NCBI GenBank assembly: GCA_041563315.1
Contig: JBFFNE010000003.1
Coordinates: 10,800-74,799, forward strand
DNA from: JBFEYJ01 sp041563315
Lineage (GTDB): Bacteria > Pseudomonadota > Gammaproteobacteria > Thiohalomonadales > Thiohalomonadaceae
DNA length: 64,000 bases
Direction of reading: 5' to 3'
The notes under the pieces are model-generated. The model saw only the letters and a list, made by a program, of their open reading frames with translations. It had not been told where the DNA came from and searched no databases. Position numbers and translations under genes: made by a program. This document shows positions 8,386 to 19,300 of this stretch, in pieces; position 1 is the stretch's first letter; each line of letters begins with the position of its first letter.

Positions 8386-10281
8386 TTATCCTCTGTCAGA
8401 CGGAGGGCTTATCTCGGGCTTGGGGGAGAGGCAGGCTTCGATCTGCTCGCGGTGCAAAGTCTCCTTCTCCTCCAGAGTGGTGATCAGCCGTCCCATTGCC
8501 TCGCCCCGTTGGTCGATGATCTTGCTGGCGCGTTCTTCGGCGTAGGTCAGCAGGGTACGGACGGCCTTGTCGACGGCTCGGGCGGAACTTTCACTGAAAT
8601 GGCGCGGCTGGGCGATCTCCCTGCCAAGAAAGGGGTGTTCCTCGCTCTGGCGCAGGTCTACCGGCCCGATCGCCGCAGACATCCCCCAGCGGGCCACCAT
8701 GGCGCGGGCCAAGTTGGTGGCCTGGCGAATATCGTCATCGGCCCCGGAGCTGACAGTGCCGAGCAGGTGCTTTTCAGCAGCCCGCCCGCCCAGCATCACC
8801 GCAAGGCGATCGCGCAGATACTCCTCGGGCAAGGTATGACGTTCCTCTTCGGGCAATTGCTGGGTACCACCCAGACTGTGCCCACGGGGAATGATGGTGA
8901 CCTTGTAGAGTGGGTCGGTGTGGGGCAGAAAATAGGCCACGAGGGTATGGCCAGCCTCGTGGACGGCGAGGCGATGGCGTTCCTCGGGCTGGATCGCCAG
9001 ACTGCGTACGCCGCCAAGAAGAAGTTTGTCACGGGCTTCTTCGAAATGCTTCATCATCACCTGTTCATGGTTTTCCCGGGCGGCGATCATCGCTGCTTCG
9101 TTGACCAGGTTTTTCAGGTCCGCCCCGGAGAAGCCCGGTGTGCCGCCGGCTAGCTGTTCCAGAACCACATCGGAGGCCATCGGGACTTTACGCGTATGGA
9201 CCTGAAGGATCGCCGCGCGGTCTTTGCGATCGGGCAGGTCGAGGGTGACATGGCGGTCGAAGCGTCCGGGACGCAGCAGTGCCGGATCCAGCACATCGGG
9301 ACGGTTGGTGGCGGCGAGCACGAGCACCGCCTCATGGCCGACAAAGCCGTCCATCTCCGCCAGGATCTGGTTGAGGGTCTGTTCACGCTCATCGTGTCCC
9401 CCGCCCAATCCAGTCCCACGAGTACGGCCGACACTATCCAGTTCGTCGATAAAGATAATACTTGGCGCCTGTGTCTTGGCGGACTCAAACAGATGGCGTA
9501 CCCGCGCGGCGCCGACGCCAACAAATACCTCGATAAATTCCGAACCGGAGATACTGAAAAAAGGCACGCCAGCCTCACCGGCCAGTGCCTTGGCCATCAA
9601 GGTTTTGCCGGTTCCAGGCGGCCCCATTAGCAGCACCCCCTTGGGCGGCTCTGCACCGAGGCGCCTATAGAACTCAGGGCGGCGCAGGTAATCGACCAGC
9701 TCCGCGACTTCTCGTTTGGCATTTTCCTGTCCCGCGACATCGTCAAAAGTCTGCTTTGGGATCCGTACGGGTTTTCGCTCTGGCTGCAGAAAGCGCCTTA
9801 ACTCCCCTTGTCCACCCATCCCGCCGCCTAGTCCTCCACCCAGAGACCTGGAAGCACGACTCATCACCCAGAAATAAAACAGCAGCAGGAGCAGCCAGGG
9901 CACGCTCAATAGTAATAGTGGCCACCAGGTTGCGTTTTTTGTGTCCTTGATATCGAGACGAACCTTGTGCCGTTCCAGCAGCGGCAACAGGTCGTCATCA
10001 CCGAACAGTGGTACTGTTGTGTGGAAACGTTTGCCTAGCTCACCCTGCGGACCGACCTCCTGTTGATGATGGAACTCGCCACTGACGGCGTAGCTCTCCA
10101 GCACAACATGGGCGACTTGCTCTGCAACGATCCGTTCCTTGAACTCGCTGTAGGGTATTGCATAAGACACCTCTTTTGGTGTCGTGAGGGAAAACACAAG
10201 GTACAGCAAGGCAAAAAACAGAAGAAAAATGATGATGCGCCACCATTGCTGAAGTGGCTTGTCTGTGGGCTGAAGATCCAT
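8386..10281 (-). CDS. ftsH: ATP-dependent zinc metalloprotease FtsH
   Basis: FtsH is a membrane-anchored AAA+ protease that degrades damaged membrane proteins and some regulators. The 631-residue protein has TM1 (WWRIIIFLLFFALLYLVFSL), a periplasmic segment, TM2 (WWPLLLLSVPWLLLLLFYFW), a Gly-rich linker, Walker A GPPGTGKT, Walker B IIFIDELDSVGR, a second region of homology RPGRFDRH, and the zinc site HEAGH. It is not beside rlmE or folP as the housekeeping gammaproteobacterial ftsH usually is, and its neighbours are stress genes, so it may be an accessory copy. It diverges from the BON gene. Confidence 0.95.
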   Translation of the reverse strand: MDLQPTDKPLQQWWRIIIFLLFFALLYLVFSLTTPKEVSYAIPYSEFKERIVAEQVAHVVLESYAVSGEFHHQQEVGPQGELGKRFHTTVPLFGDDDLLPLLERHKVRLDIKDTKNATWWPLLLLSVPWLLLLLFYFWVMSRASRSLGGGLGGGMGGQGELRRFLQPERKPVRIPKQTFDDVAGQENAKREVAELVDYLRRPEFYRRLGAEPPKGVLLMGPPGTGKTLMAKALAGEAGVPFFSISGSEFIEVFVGVGAARVRHLFESAKTQAPSIIFIDELDSVGRTRGTGLGGGHDEREQTLNQILAEMDGFVGHEAVLVLAATNRPDVLDPALLRPGRFDRHVTLDLPDRKDRAAILQVHTRKVPMASDVVLEQLAGGTPGFSGADLKNLVNEAAMIAARENHEQVMMKHFEEARDKLLLGGVRSLAIQPEERHRLAVHEAGHTLVAYFLPHTDPLYKVTIIPRGHSLGGTQQLPEEERHTLPEEYLRDRLAVMLGGRAAEKHLLGTVSSGADDDIRQATNLARAMVARWGMSAAIGPVDLRQSEEHPFLGREIAQPRHFSESSARAVDKAVRTLLTYAEERASKIIDQRGEAMGRLITTLEEKETLHREQIEACLSPKPEISPPSDRG

Positions 10282-10558
10282 GTATGTCCCTCTGGCGTGC
10301 TCCTGCCAAAATTAAGTGTTTTTAAATCACGAGACACTTAGTTGCTATCGCCTGGGCAATTATTGAGTCACTCTTCCCCTTAGATGGCGGAGAGTTTAAG
10401 GGAGTACACCATCCTCCATTCAGCCCTGGCCGTATGACGGCCTGTCGGCGATATCCCTATAACCGAGACTCCCACGGCTCAATGAGTGATGGCTAACCTT
10501 CATCTTCTTTGCAAAGGTCTATACTGGTATTTGTTAATTGTCAAAGAGATACGTGCCG

Positions 10559-11281
10559 ATGATCCCGTTGACTCCCGTAGAAATACTTGAACAGGTGCAA
10601 ACCGCCCTGCAGAAAGAAACGCGTTATGGGATTGGTCGCGTTCCGGTGCAGGTGGCACTGCACGAGGGGAAACTGGTGCTTCGTGGCACCTTCCCGGATA
10701 TTCGCGCCAAGCGACACGCGGTATATATTGCCCGCTTAATTGCACCGGGAATGGAAGTCCTCGATCAGTTGAATGTCGCCGCCGCCATACATGAAGAAGG
10801 GACGTTGAGAAGTGAGGTGATCCGGGCGCTTTCAACAGAACCCGTGTTCAGGGAAGTCACATTGCGGTTACGTATGGATGGTAACGTCGAGGTAATTCGC
10901 GATGGAGGGAGCGAGGCATATATCGAGGTCCAGGTCTCGGGAGGAACCGTGCAAATCAATGGGCAGGTTGACAGCCTCAGCCACCGGCGGCTCGCCGAGG
11001 TGTTGTGCTGGTGGAGTCTCGGCTGTGAGCGGGTGGATAATCTCATTGAGGTCATTCCCGCCGAAGCTGACAACGATGATGAGGTCAGTGATGCACTGCG
11101 CATGACAATGGAAAAAGATCCGTTGGTCCATGCCGAACAGATTTCTATTGAAGTCCATAATGGTAGCGTCACTCTCCATGGTTATGTTCCCAGTCAGGAA
11201 GAGAAGCGCTTGGCAGAGCTTGATGCGTGGTATATCCCGGGTGTTTATGAGGTGGTCAATGATGTTCAGACACAGGTCTAG
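10559..11281 (+). CDS. Triple BON-domain protein
   Basis: About 240 residues, made of three BON-like repeats (roughly residues 3-75, 80-160 and 170-240). Each has the alpha-beta-beta pattern ending in a VDNLIEV- or VVNDVQT-like strand. BON domains bind phospholipid or other surfaces and are common in stress-induced periplasmic proteins, but no signal peptide is visible here, so the location is uncertain. The ATG at 10559 is taken as start; a TTG at 10538 would add seven residues. It diverges from ftsH and is followed by Hsp20, which suggests a shared stress role. Confidence 0.75.
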   Translation: MIPLTPVEILEQVQTALQKETRYGIGRVPVQVALHEGKLVLRGTFPDIRAKRHAVYIARLIAPGMEVLDQLNVAAAIHEEGTLRSEVIRALSTEPVFREVTLRLRMDGNVEVIRDGGSEAYIEVQVSGGTVQINGQVDSLSHRRLAEVLCWWSLGCERVDNLIEVIPAEADNDDEVSDALRMTMEKDPLVHAEQISIEVHNGSVTLHGYVPSQEEKRLAELDAWYIPGVYEVVNDVQTQV

Positions 11282-11365
11282 CTTTAACGCCATGTTCGCA
11301 AAATTACCATCCTGTGCTACACATATGGGATAGTTTTAAACCGCATTTTTTAGAGGTGTTTACCG

Positions 11366-11878
11366 ATGGCTAAAGAGAGTAAAAAACAAGGCGAAGGCAA
11401 GGAGATACAATCCTCAACAGTGGTCACTCCGACACGGTCCATGAGTCCTTTCGAGGAGATGGATCGGTTGATGGAGAGCTTCTTTCCCCGTCAGTGGTTG
11501 CGACCATTCCGCTGGGACACGCCTAGCTGGTCAGAGCTTGGCGCCCCCCTGGAGATGCGGACGCCGCGTGTCGACATTATCGACCGTGACAACGACATTG
11601 TCGTCAAAGCGGAGGTCCCAGGCGTAAAGAAAGAGGACCTGGATGTTTCCATCACCGATACCACGGTCACCATCAAGGGGAGCAGCAGCCACGAGGAGAA
11701 GGAGGAAAAGGGTAATTACTACCGTTGCGAGATCTCCCGCGGCACTTTCAGTCGTACCGTGGCGCTGCCCTCCAATGTTGATACCGAAAAGGCCAAAGCC
11801 GTTTTTAATGATGGTATTCTTGAACTGACGATTCCCAAGGTGGAAAAAGCCAAGCGAAAAAGCATCACGGTACAATAG
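11366..11878 (+). CDS. Small heat-shock protein, Hsp20/alpha-crystallin family
   Basis: An ATP-independent holdase chaperone of 170 residues. The alpha-crystallin domain runs from about residue 65 to the end, with PRVDIIDRDNDIVVKAEVPGVKKEDLDVSI, and the conserved A-x-x-x-n-G-I/V-L motif appears as AVFNDGILELTIPK. The N-terminal arm holds MSPFEEMDRLMESFFP, typical of bacterial Hsp20. AGAGGTG about seven bases before the ATG is a fair ribosome-binding site. It lies between the BON gene and a P-type ATPase. Confidence 0.93.
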   Translation: MAKESKKQGEGKEIQSSTVVTPTRSMSPFEEMDRLMESFFPRQWLRPFRWDTPSWSELGAPLEMRTPRVDIIDRDNDIVVKAEVPGVKKEDLDVSITDTTVTIKGSSSHEEKEEKGNYYRCEISRGTFSRTVALPSNVDTEKAKAVFNDGILELTIPKVEKAKRKSITVQ

Positions 11879-12116
11879 CCACTCTCAGCCCCCCCCGTAT
11901 CTGCCGCATAACGTTCTGTTAAGTGGTCCGGTTTTTTGGCAGGTGTCCTACCCTGGCAATAGTCGCCTGGCGGACTCGACTCCTGTCACTTTTCTTCTGC
12001 TCCCCAGAGCGCGGAAAAGAATGTTGCCCGGATTATCTCACCCCACCGCTCGAAGTTTTAATTTCACGACTCAGATTTGCCTTTTTAGATAATGAAATTC
12101 GCGCTACGCTTGGCTA

Positions 12117-14786
12117 ATGAGCGAAGCGAAAAATAACAATAACTCCACTTCCCCCCCTGAATGGCAGACCCTCACTGCCGAGCAGACGGTTGCGCACTGG
12201 AAAAGCGACGTCGGTCAGGGCCTGGATAGGGCGGAAATTAATCGCCGCAAAGAGCTCTACGGCAGCAACGACATCCCGGAAAAGGCAAAGCGCGGTCTGG
12301 CCAGGATCATCCTCACACAGTTCAGTGATCTGATGATCCTGATCCTGCTCGGGGCAGCGATTATCTCCGGTATTGTGGGCGATGTGGAGGATACGATTGC
12401 GATCCTTGTCATTGTCATCCTCAATGCTGTGATCGGAGCGGTACAGGAGTATCGGGCGCAGCGTGCACTCGCAGCGCTGCGCATGATGGCAGCTCCTGAG
12501 GCCAAGGTGATGCGCAATGCTCAGGTGCAGGTAGTGCCGGCCAGTGAGCTGGTGCCTGGCGATATAGCCTTGCTGGAAGCCGGACTCGTGGTGCCTGCGG
12601 ATTTGCGCCTGATCGAGTCAAGCGATCTGCAGGCTGATGAGGCGGTTCTCACCGGCGAGTCGGTTACGGTGGACAAGCAGGTGGTACCGATCCCGCAGAC
12701 ATCACTGTCCCCGGGTGAAAAGATCAATATGATGTTCAAGGGGACACAGGTTACGCGTGGACGTGGCAACGGCATCGTGGTCGCCACCGGGCTGGACACT
12801 GAACTCGGACATATCGCCCGCCTGTTGCGCGAGGAAAGCACCGGGAAAACACCCTTGCAGCAACGTCTGGCTGCCTTCGGCAGTCGCCTTTCTCTGTTTG
12901 TCCTTGCTATTTGCGTGCTGATCTTTGTTGCAGGTCTCCTGCGCGGAGAACCGTTGGTGCTGATGTTCCTTACCGCGGTGAGCCTGGCGGTTGCTGCCAT
13001 CCCCGAGGCGTTGCCTGCGGTCGTCACTATTTCCCTAGCCTTCGGTGCACGCAAACTGAGCCGTCACAAGGCGCTGATCAGACATCTACCGTCGGTGGAA
13101 ACCCTCGGCTCGGTTACGGTTATCTGTAGCGACAAGACGGGCACGTTGACCGAAAACCGAATGCAACTGGAAAAGTTGTATGTCGATGGCAAACTGCTGG
13201 ACGCCTCCTTTTCCCGGGACGAAAAAACAACAGCGCAGGAAATGCTCTGGCAGGCACTGTCAATAAGTAACGATGTGGAGGCAGCACAGGGGCACGAGCC
13301 TATTGGTGAGCCGACCGAGATTGCACTATTCAACGGAGCAGGCAAGGCAGGTTTCGACAAGAGTACACTGCTGCAGAACCTGCCACGTGTTGCTGAATTG
13401 CCTTTTGATTCCGAGCGAAAACGGATGACGACGGTACACCAGCGCGACGAGGATCTGATTGCTTTCACCAAGGGCGCACCTGAACAGGTGCTACCTCAAT
13501 GCCACCTTCAGCTGATGACGGGGGGGGAGGTCGAAATTGATCGAAAGGCGCTGCTGTCCCAGGCAGACAGGCTTGCAGAAGAGGGTTTCCGCGTGCTGGC
13601 TGTTGCTTTTCGTGTGTGGCCACAGCTGCCCGAACTGCGTGTGGATGAGCTTGAAAATAGGCTGGTTTTTCTCGGTCTGGTCGCACTTATCGATCCGCCA
13701 AGGGAGGAGGCCTATGGGGCGGTAGAAGAGTGCCTTACCGCAGGTATTACGCCGATGATGATTACCGGCGACCACCCGGCAACCGCCCGCGCCATTGCTG
13801 CCAGGCTAGGGATCGCCAACACGGATGATCTGGTTATCACCGGCAGCGAGCTTGAAGGGATGTCAGCGGAAACACTGGCCAGCCGTCTTGAGCATATCCG
13901 GGTGTTCGCCCGTGTCAGCCCCAAACAAAAAATCCTTCTGGTTCAAGCGCTGCAGAACAAAGGAGATTTTGTCGCCATGACCGGCGATGGGGTAAATGAT
14001 GCTCCGGCGCTTAAACACGCTGATATCGGTGTCGCCATGGGGCAGAAGGGCACTGACGTGGCACGCGAGGCTGCCGATATGGTGCTGCTCGATGACAATT
14101 TTGCCACCATCGTCACCGCGGTGCGTGAGGGGCGGCGCATCTTCGACAACATCCGCAAGTTCATCAAGGACACCATGAGCTCCAACTCGGGGGAAATCTG
14201 GTCCCTGCTGCTTGCGCCGTTTCTCGGCCTGCCGATCCCGCTGCTACCGATCCATATCCTCTGGATCAATCTTGTCACCGATGGTTTGCCTGGCCTGGCC
14301 TTTACCGCTGAACCGGCAGAGCGGGGTGTGATGAATCGCCCGCCGCGCCCGCCGAAGGAGAGTATCTTCGCCCACGGCATGTGGCAACACATCATCTGGA
14401 CTGGGCTGTTTGTTGGTGGTATCACTATCGCTTCACAAGCATGGGCATTGGCTCGTGGCGTAGAGTACTGGCAGACCATCGCTTTTACCGTATTGACCGT
14501 TTCGCAATTGTTCCACTCCCTGGCTGTACGCAGTGAACGCCAATCCATCTTCACCTTGGGCCTGCTGAGCAACCCCTACATGCTCGGTGCCGTCTTGCTC
14601 ACTGTGGTCCTGCAGTTGATGGTGATCTATGTCCCTGCCTTTAATTCCGTGTTCAACACCCAGCCACTCCCCCTGTTCGATCTTGGCATCTGTTTTGCCC
14701 TGTCGTCACTGGTGTTGTTTGCCGTGGAGATTGAAAAGTGGATGATCCGAAGAGGGTGGTTGTATCAGGAGGGGGTAGGCCGCTAA
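12117..14786 (+). CDS. Cation-transporting P-type ATPase (P2A-like, probably Ca2+)
   Basis: An 889-residue P-type pump. It has a cation ATPase N-terminal domain (about residues 15-75), the actuator motif LTGES, PEALP in the M4 cation site, the phosphorylation site DKTGTLTENRM, KGAPEQVL in the nucleotide domain, ITGDHPATA, the hinge TGDGVNDAPALKHADIGVAMG, and a C-terminal cation ATPase domain with NLVTDGLPGLAF. The layout is that of PMR1/SERCA-like pumps. PEALP rather than PEGLP leaves the ion uncertain. The 238-base gap before it shows no clear terminator. Confidence 0.9.
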   Translation: MSEAKNNNNSTSPPEWQTLTAEQTVAHWKSDVGQGLDRAEINRRKELYGSNDIPEKAKRGLARIILTQFSDLMILILLGAAIISGIVGDVEDTIAILVIVILNAVIGAVQEYRAQRALAALRMMAAPEAKVMRNAQVQVVPASELVPGDIALLEAGLVVPADLRLIESSDLQADEAVLTGESVTVDKQVVPIPQTSLSPGEKINMMFKGTQVTRGRGNGIVVATGLDTELGHIARLLREESTGKTPLQQRLAAFGSRLSLFVLAICVLIFVAGLLRGEPLVLMFLTAVSLAVAAIPEALPAVVTISLAFGARKLSRHKALIRHLPSVETLGSVTVICSDKTGTLTENRMQLEKLYVDGKLLDASFSRDEKTTAQEMLWQALSISNDVEAAQGHEPIGEPTEIALFNGAGKAGFDKSTLLQNLPRVAELPFDSERKRMTTVHQRDEDLIAFTKGAPEQVLPQCHLQLMTGGEVEIDRKALLSQADRLAEEGFRVLAVAFRVWPQLPELRVDELENRLVFLGLVALIDPPREEAYGAVEECLTAGITPMMITGDHPATARAIAARLGIANTDDLVITGSELEGMSAETLASRLEHIRVFARVSPKQKILLVQALQNKGDFVAMTGDGVNDAPALKHADIGVAMGQKGTDVAREAADMVLLDDNFATIVTAVREGRRIFDNIRKFIKDTMSSNSGEIWSLLLAPFLGLPIPLLPIHILWINLVTDGLPGLAFTAEPAERGVMNRPPRPPKESIFAHGMWQHIIWTGLFVGGITIASQAWALARGVEYWQTIAFTVLTVSQLFHSLAVRSERQSIFTLGLLSNPYMLGAVLLTVVLQLMVIYVPAFNSVFNTQPLPLFDLGICFALSSLVLFAVEIEKWMIRRGWLYQEGVGR

Positions 14787-14904
14787 ACTCGATAGCCCCG
14801 AGCTTCCGCCGGAGCCGGAGTGTAGCGTGTGGTGGTCAGATTTCAGTCCGACATCACGGGCTAAGGAAGCCACTGCTTTATGGGTTGAAGTTTAGCTGCA
14901 CTGG

Positions 14905-15162
14905 TCACCTGACCGGCTGCCGGGACTCATCAATCTCAAACTCATTCTCTTCATATTCGTTGAAATCGACGCCCATCTCCTCAGCATGCTCGCGCCAGTA
15001 AGGCTCTGCCTCACAGGAGCAGCAATCGGCCCAGGCACCGATACCTTCATGCATGCTGATGTGTTTTTTCTTGCCTTTGCGGCTAGCTTGTGTCGGTGAC
15101 TGTGTAGAAGAGTCGAGTAACTCCTCATCGCGAATCGGTGGATCCCGCGTGGTGTCAGTCAT
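14905..15162 (-). CDS. Small acidic Cys-containing protein, unknown
   Basis: An 85-residue product with an ideal GGAGGT about nine bases before its ATG, which supports it as real. It has a polar N-terminal half with a lysine patch (RKGKKKHISMHEG), then WADCCSCEAEPYW, holding three cysteines within four residues, and an acidic tail. The cysteine cluster may bind metal. It lies between the ATPase (convergent) and the PFOR/DHOD pair. I do not recognise the family. Confidence 0.6.
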   Translation of the reverse strand: MTDTTRDPPIRDEELLDSSTQSPTQASRKGKKKHISMHEGIGAWADCCSCEAEPYWREHAEEMGVDFNEYEENEFEIDESRQPVR

Positions 15163-15321
15163 GGCTGTACCTCCTGAAGTCTCTGATACAACAAAAGATA
15201 TAGATAAACTATAGAGTGTTCATGTCGCGATTTCATCGGTGAAAAGTTCGAGCTAGGGACTACAATCTTGCGAATCGACTTGCACGCAATTGGTGGGATG
15301 TCTGCGCAGTTGTGATCGTAC

Positions 15322-16335
15322 TCAGTCCCACGCCGTCCGGTTGACCTTGTAGCTGTCAAGCATCCTCACATAACTGGCCCGTTCATAATCGGCCGGATCC
15401 TTGGCGTGATGCTGTGAAAGGACGCCTTTAATCTGTTCCAGCGAGTCGTAGGGGCTCTCTTCCAGCCAGGCGCTGATACCGTTAAGTATCTCCCGTAACC
15501 GTTTCGGGCCGTGCAGTAGCAGGGCGCTGCAGAGATGGGTGATGTCGGCGCCGGCGAGCAGCATTTTGATGGCGTCCTCCGCCCGGTGGATGCCGCCGGT
15601 GGCGGCCATGGAGAGGCTAACCCGACCACTCAACAGACCCAGCCAGCGCATCGCAAGCAGATTATCGCCCGGGTGAGATAGATGCAGGGTGGGTGCGACA
15701 CGCAGGCTGTCGATGTCGATATCCGGCTGGTAGAAGCGGTTGAACAGGGAGATGCCATTGGCGCCCGCTGATTCCAGTTGGGAGACGAAATGGCCGAGGG
15801 CACTGAAGAAGGGTGAGAGCTTGACGGTGATCGGAATCGACACAACGCCGCGCAGCTCAGACAGCAGGGTGATGTAGCGCTGCTCAATCTCGCCGGCGCT
15901 GATGGAGGGGTCGGCAGCAACGTAATAGGCATTGAGTTCCAGCGCATCGGCGCCGGCCTCAGCGAGTAGCTTGCCGTTCTCCACCCAGCCATCGAGCGAG
16001 ACACCGTTGAGGCTGGCGATCACCGGGATCGAGAGGGTCTCCTTTAGGCGCCGTAGCTGTTCCAGGTAGGCATCCAGTCCGCTGCCCGGTTCGGCGTGTA
16101 CCGGCAAAAAGCTCTCCGCCTCACTGTAGCCGACCTCCTGCTGCTCGAGAAAGGCGGCCTGTTGCATCTGTTCGCGCAGCTCCTCCTCGAACAGGGAGTA
16201 CATCACCAGGGCGGCGGCTCCCGCATCCTCCAAGGCGCGTGCGCTGTCAAGACTGCGGCTGAGCGGGGAGGCCGAGGGGACGAGCGGATTCTTCAGTTCC
16301 AGGCCGAGATAACGAGTGCGCAGGTCCACGGTCAT
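15322..16335 (-). CDS. Dihydroorotate dehydrogenase-like flavoprotein linked to PFOR
   Basis: A 337-residue TIM-barrel protein of the dihydroorotate dehydrogenase family, with LRTRYLGLELKNPLVPSASPL at the start, IPVIASLNG, ALELNAYY, IPITVKLSP and a phosphate-binding AATGGIHRAEDAIKMLLAGAD near residue 245. Its start overlaps the end of nifJ by four bases (ATGA), so the two are translationally coupled. Such DHOD-like proteins often accompany pyruvate:ferredoxin oxidoreductase in anaerobic-metabolism clusters. A pyrimidine role is possible, but the coupling favours a redox function tied to PFOR. Confidence 0.85.
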   Translation of the reverse strand: MTVDLRTRYLGLELKNPLVPSASPLSRSLDSARALEDAGAAALVMYSLFEEELREQMQQAAFLEQQEVGYSEAESFLPVHAEPGSGLDAYLEQLRRLKETLSIPVIASLNGVSLDGWVENGKLLAEAGADALELNAYYVAADPSISAGEIEQRYITLLSELRGVVSIPITVKLSPFFSALGHFVSQLESAGANGISLFNRFYQPDIDIDSLRVAPTLHLSHPGDNLLAMRWLGLLSGRVSLSMAATGGIHRAEDAIKMLLAGADITHLCSALLLHGPKRLREILNGISAWLEESPYDSLEQIKGVLSQHHAKDPADYERASYVRMLDSYKVNRTAWD

Positions 16336-19300
16336 TTCTCCTTGTCCTCTCCGGTGTCGGATTTTTGGAAACTCAGGGCAGCCAGCTGCTCGTAATGGTG
16401 GAAATGGGCCTGGGCTTCCTCCTGGGATTCATGCAGGAATTGCTCGGCGCTCTCTGGATGGCTGCGCCACAGCATGTTGAAGCGGGTCTCGTTGGCGACG
16501 AAGTCACGGTAGCCGATGGAGGGGGCCTTGGAGTCGAGCTGCAGCGGGTTTTCTCCCAGCTCAAGACGGCGCGGGTCGTAACGAAGCAGGGGCCAGTGGC
16601 CGCTGCGCACCGCCAGGTCCTGCATTTCGTGGTTGTGGGCCAGATCGTTGCCCCAGGCGATACAGGGAGAGTAGGCGATGATAATCGAGGGGCCGTCCCA
16701 GGACTCGGCCTCGAGGAAGGCGCGCAGGGTCTGGATGTCTTTGGCGCCATAGGCCACCTGGGCGACGTAGACGTTCTCGTAGCTCATGGCGATCATCGCC
16801 AGGTCCTTCTTCGCCGTGGGCTTGCCACCAGCTGAGAACTTGGCCACCGCACCGCGTGGCGTGGCCTTGGAGGTCTGGCCGCCGGTGTTGGAGTATACCT
16901 CGGTGTCGAGCACCAGGATGTTGACGTTGCGGCTGGAGGCGAGCACATGGTCTAGGCCGCCGAAGCCGATATCGTAGGCCCAGCCGTCTCCGCCGATGAT
17001 CCAGACACTCTTTTTCATCAATTGGTCGGCGACCGTCTCCAGTTGCCGTGCCTCGGGTTTGTCGATGCCTTTGAGGATTTTTCTTAACTCGGCAACACGC
17101 TCGCGCTGGTCGTAAATCCCGGGCTCACTGTTCTGTTCGGCATGGAGTAGCGCCTCGACCTGCTCTTCGCCGATCTCGGCGCGTAGCTTCTGCAACAGTT
17201 CGCGGGCCAGCTCGGCCTGCTTGTCCACCGCCAGCCGCATGCCGAGACCGAATTCCGCGTTGTCCTCGAACAGCGAATTATTCCAGGCCGGGCCGCGTCC
17301 CTCGGCATTGTGCGCCCAGGGCGTGGTGGGCAGGTTGCCGCCGTAGATGGAGGAGCAGCCGGTGGCGTTGGCCACCATCATGCGATCGCCAAATAGCTGG
17401 CTGGCAAGCTTGAGGTAGGGGGTTTCGCCGCAGCCGGCGCAGGCGCCGGAGAACTCGAACAGCGGTTGCGTCACCATCGCTTCCTTGATCACATTCGGTC
17501 GCAGCTTGCGCCGGTCGAACTCGGGTAGGCTGAGGAAGAACTCCCAGTTGCACCGCTCCTGCTCGCGCACGGGTGGTTGCGGCACCATGTTCAGGGCGCG
17601 CCGTCCCGGGTTCTGTTTGTCCTTGGCCGGGCAGATATCGACGCAGAGGGTGCAGCCGGTGCAGTCCTCGGGTGAGACCTGGTAGCTGATGTGCCAGCCC
17701 TCGGGGAACTCCTTGCCCTTGACCGGCACGTGCTTGAAGGTTTCCGGCGCCTTTTTCGCCAGTGTCGGGTCGAACACTTTGCTGCGGATCACCCCGTGGG
17801 GACAGACGAAGGGGCACTTGCCGCAGTGGATACAGAGCTCCTCATCCCACTCGGGGATCTCCAGGGCGAGATTGCGCTTTTCCCACTGGCTGGTGCCGGT
17901 GGGCCAGGTACCGTCGGCAGGCAGCTGGCTGACCGCAAGGGTGTCCCCTCGGCCGGCAATGATCTTCGCGGTGACCTCCTGCACGAAGCGGGGGGTGTTT
18001 TCCGGCACCACCGAGGGGCGCTCGAAGGCGCTGTCGGCCACGGCCGGGACGGTAACCTGATGGAGATTGGCGAGCGAGGTGTCGATTGCGCGGAAGTTCA
18101 TTTCCACCAGTTGCTTGCCCTTTTTACCGTAAGTCTTTTCCACTGCCTGTTTGATCGCATCGATGGCCTGGCCCTGCGGCAGGATGTCGGAGATGGCGAA
18201 AAAGCAGGTCTGCATCACGGTATTGATGCGCTGGCCCATGCCGCTCTCGTCGGCTACGCGGTAGGCATCGATGACAAAGAACTTGAGTCCCTTGTCGATG
18301 ATCTGCTGCTGCATCTTACGGGGCAAGGTATCCCAGGCCTTGTCAGGTGGCGCGGTGGTATTGAGCAGAAACACACCGCCGACCTCGGCCTTGTCGAGCA
18401 TGTCGTAGCGTTCGAGAAACACGCTCTGGTGACAGGCGACGAAGTGGGCCTCGTCATCGCTGATGAGATAGGTGGAACGGATCGGCTCAGGGCCGAAGCG
18501 CAGGTGCGAGACGGTGACTGCCCCCGATTTTTTCGAGTCGTAGACGAAATAGCCCTGGGCGTGGAGATCGGTGCACTCGCCAATGATCTTGATTGAGTTT
18601 TTGTTGGCGCTCACGGTGCCGTCGGAGCCGAGGCCGTAGAATAGGGCGCTGACCGCCTTGTGTGAGGCGTCAGTGCGGAAGGTCTCGTCCCAGGGCAGGC
18701 TGGTGTGGCTGAGGTCGTCGTGGATGCCGATGGTAAAGCCGTTCTTCGGTCTGTCGCGCTTCAGCTCACCGAACACAGCCTTGACCATCCCTGGGGTGAG
18801 CTCCTTGGAGGAGAGGCCGTAGCGGCCACCGATGACCCGCGGTAGGGTGCTGCACGGCGCCTCACCCGAGGCGACACCCTGTGCCAGGGCACTCAGCACA
18901 TCCTTGTACAGCGGCTCGCCGTCACCACCAGGCTCCTTGGTGCGGTCCAGCACCGCCACGGCGCTCACCGTGGCGGGCAGGGCGGCGATGAGGGTCGCCG
19001 CGTCGAAGGGGCGGTAGAGCCGCACCTTGAGCAGACCGAGCTTCTCGCCCTGGGCATTGAGATGGTCGACTGTCTCCTGCGCGGTTTCAGCACCGGAGCC
19101 CATCAGGATGAGCACACGATCGGCATCCTCGACACCGTAGTAGTCGTACAGGCGGTAGTGGCGGCCAGTCAGCTCGGCGAAGCGGTCCATGCACTGCTGG
19201 ACGATGGCAGGCATCGCCTGATAGAAGGGATTGACGCTCTCGCGCGCCTGGAAGTAGACGTCCGGGTTCTGTGAGGTGCCGCGGATCACCGGGTGTTCCG

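Noticed and set aside
17691..18596. Long plus-strand open frame opposite nifJ
   Set aside because: It is the antisense of conserved PFOR coding sequence and lacks a start signal.
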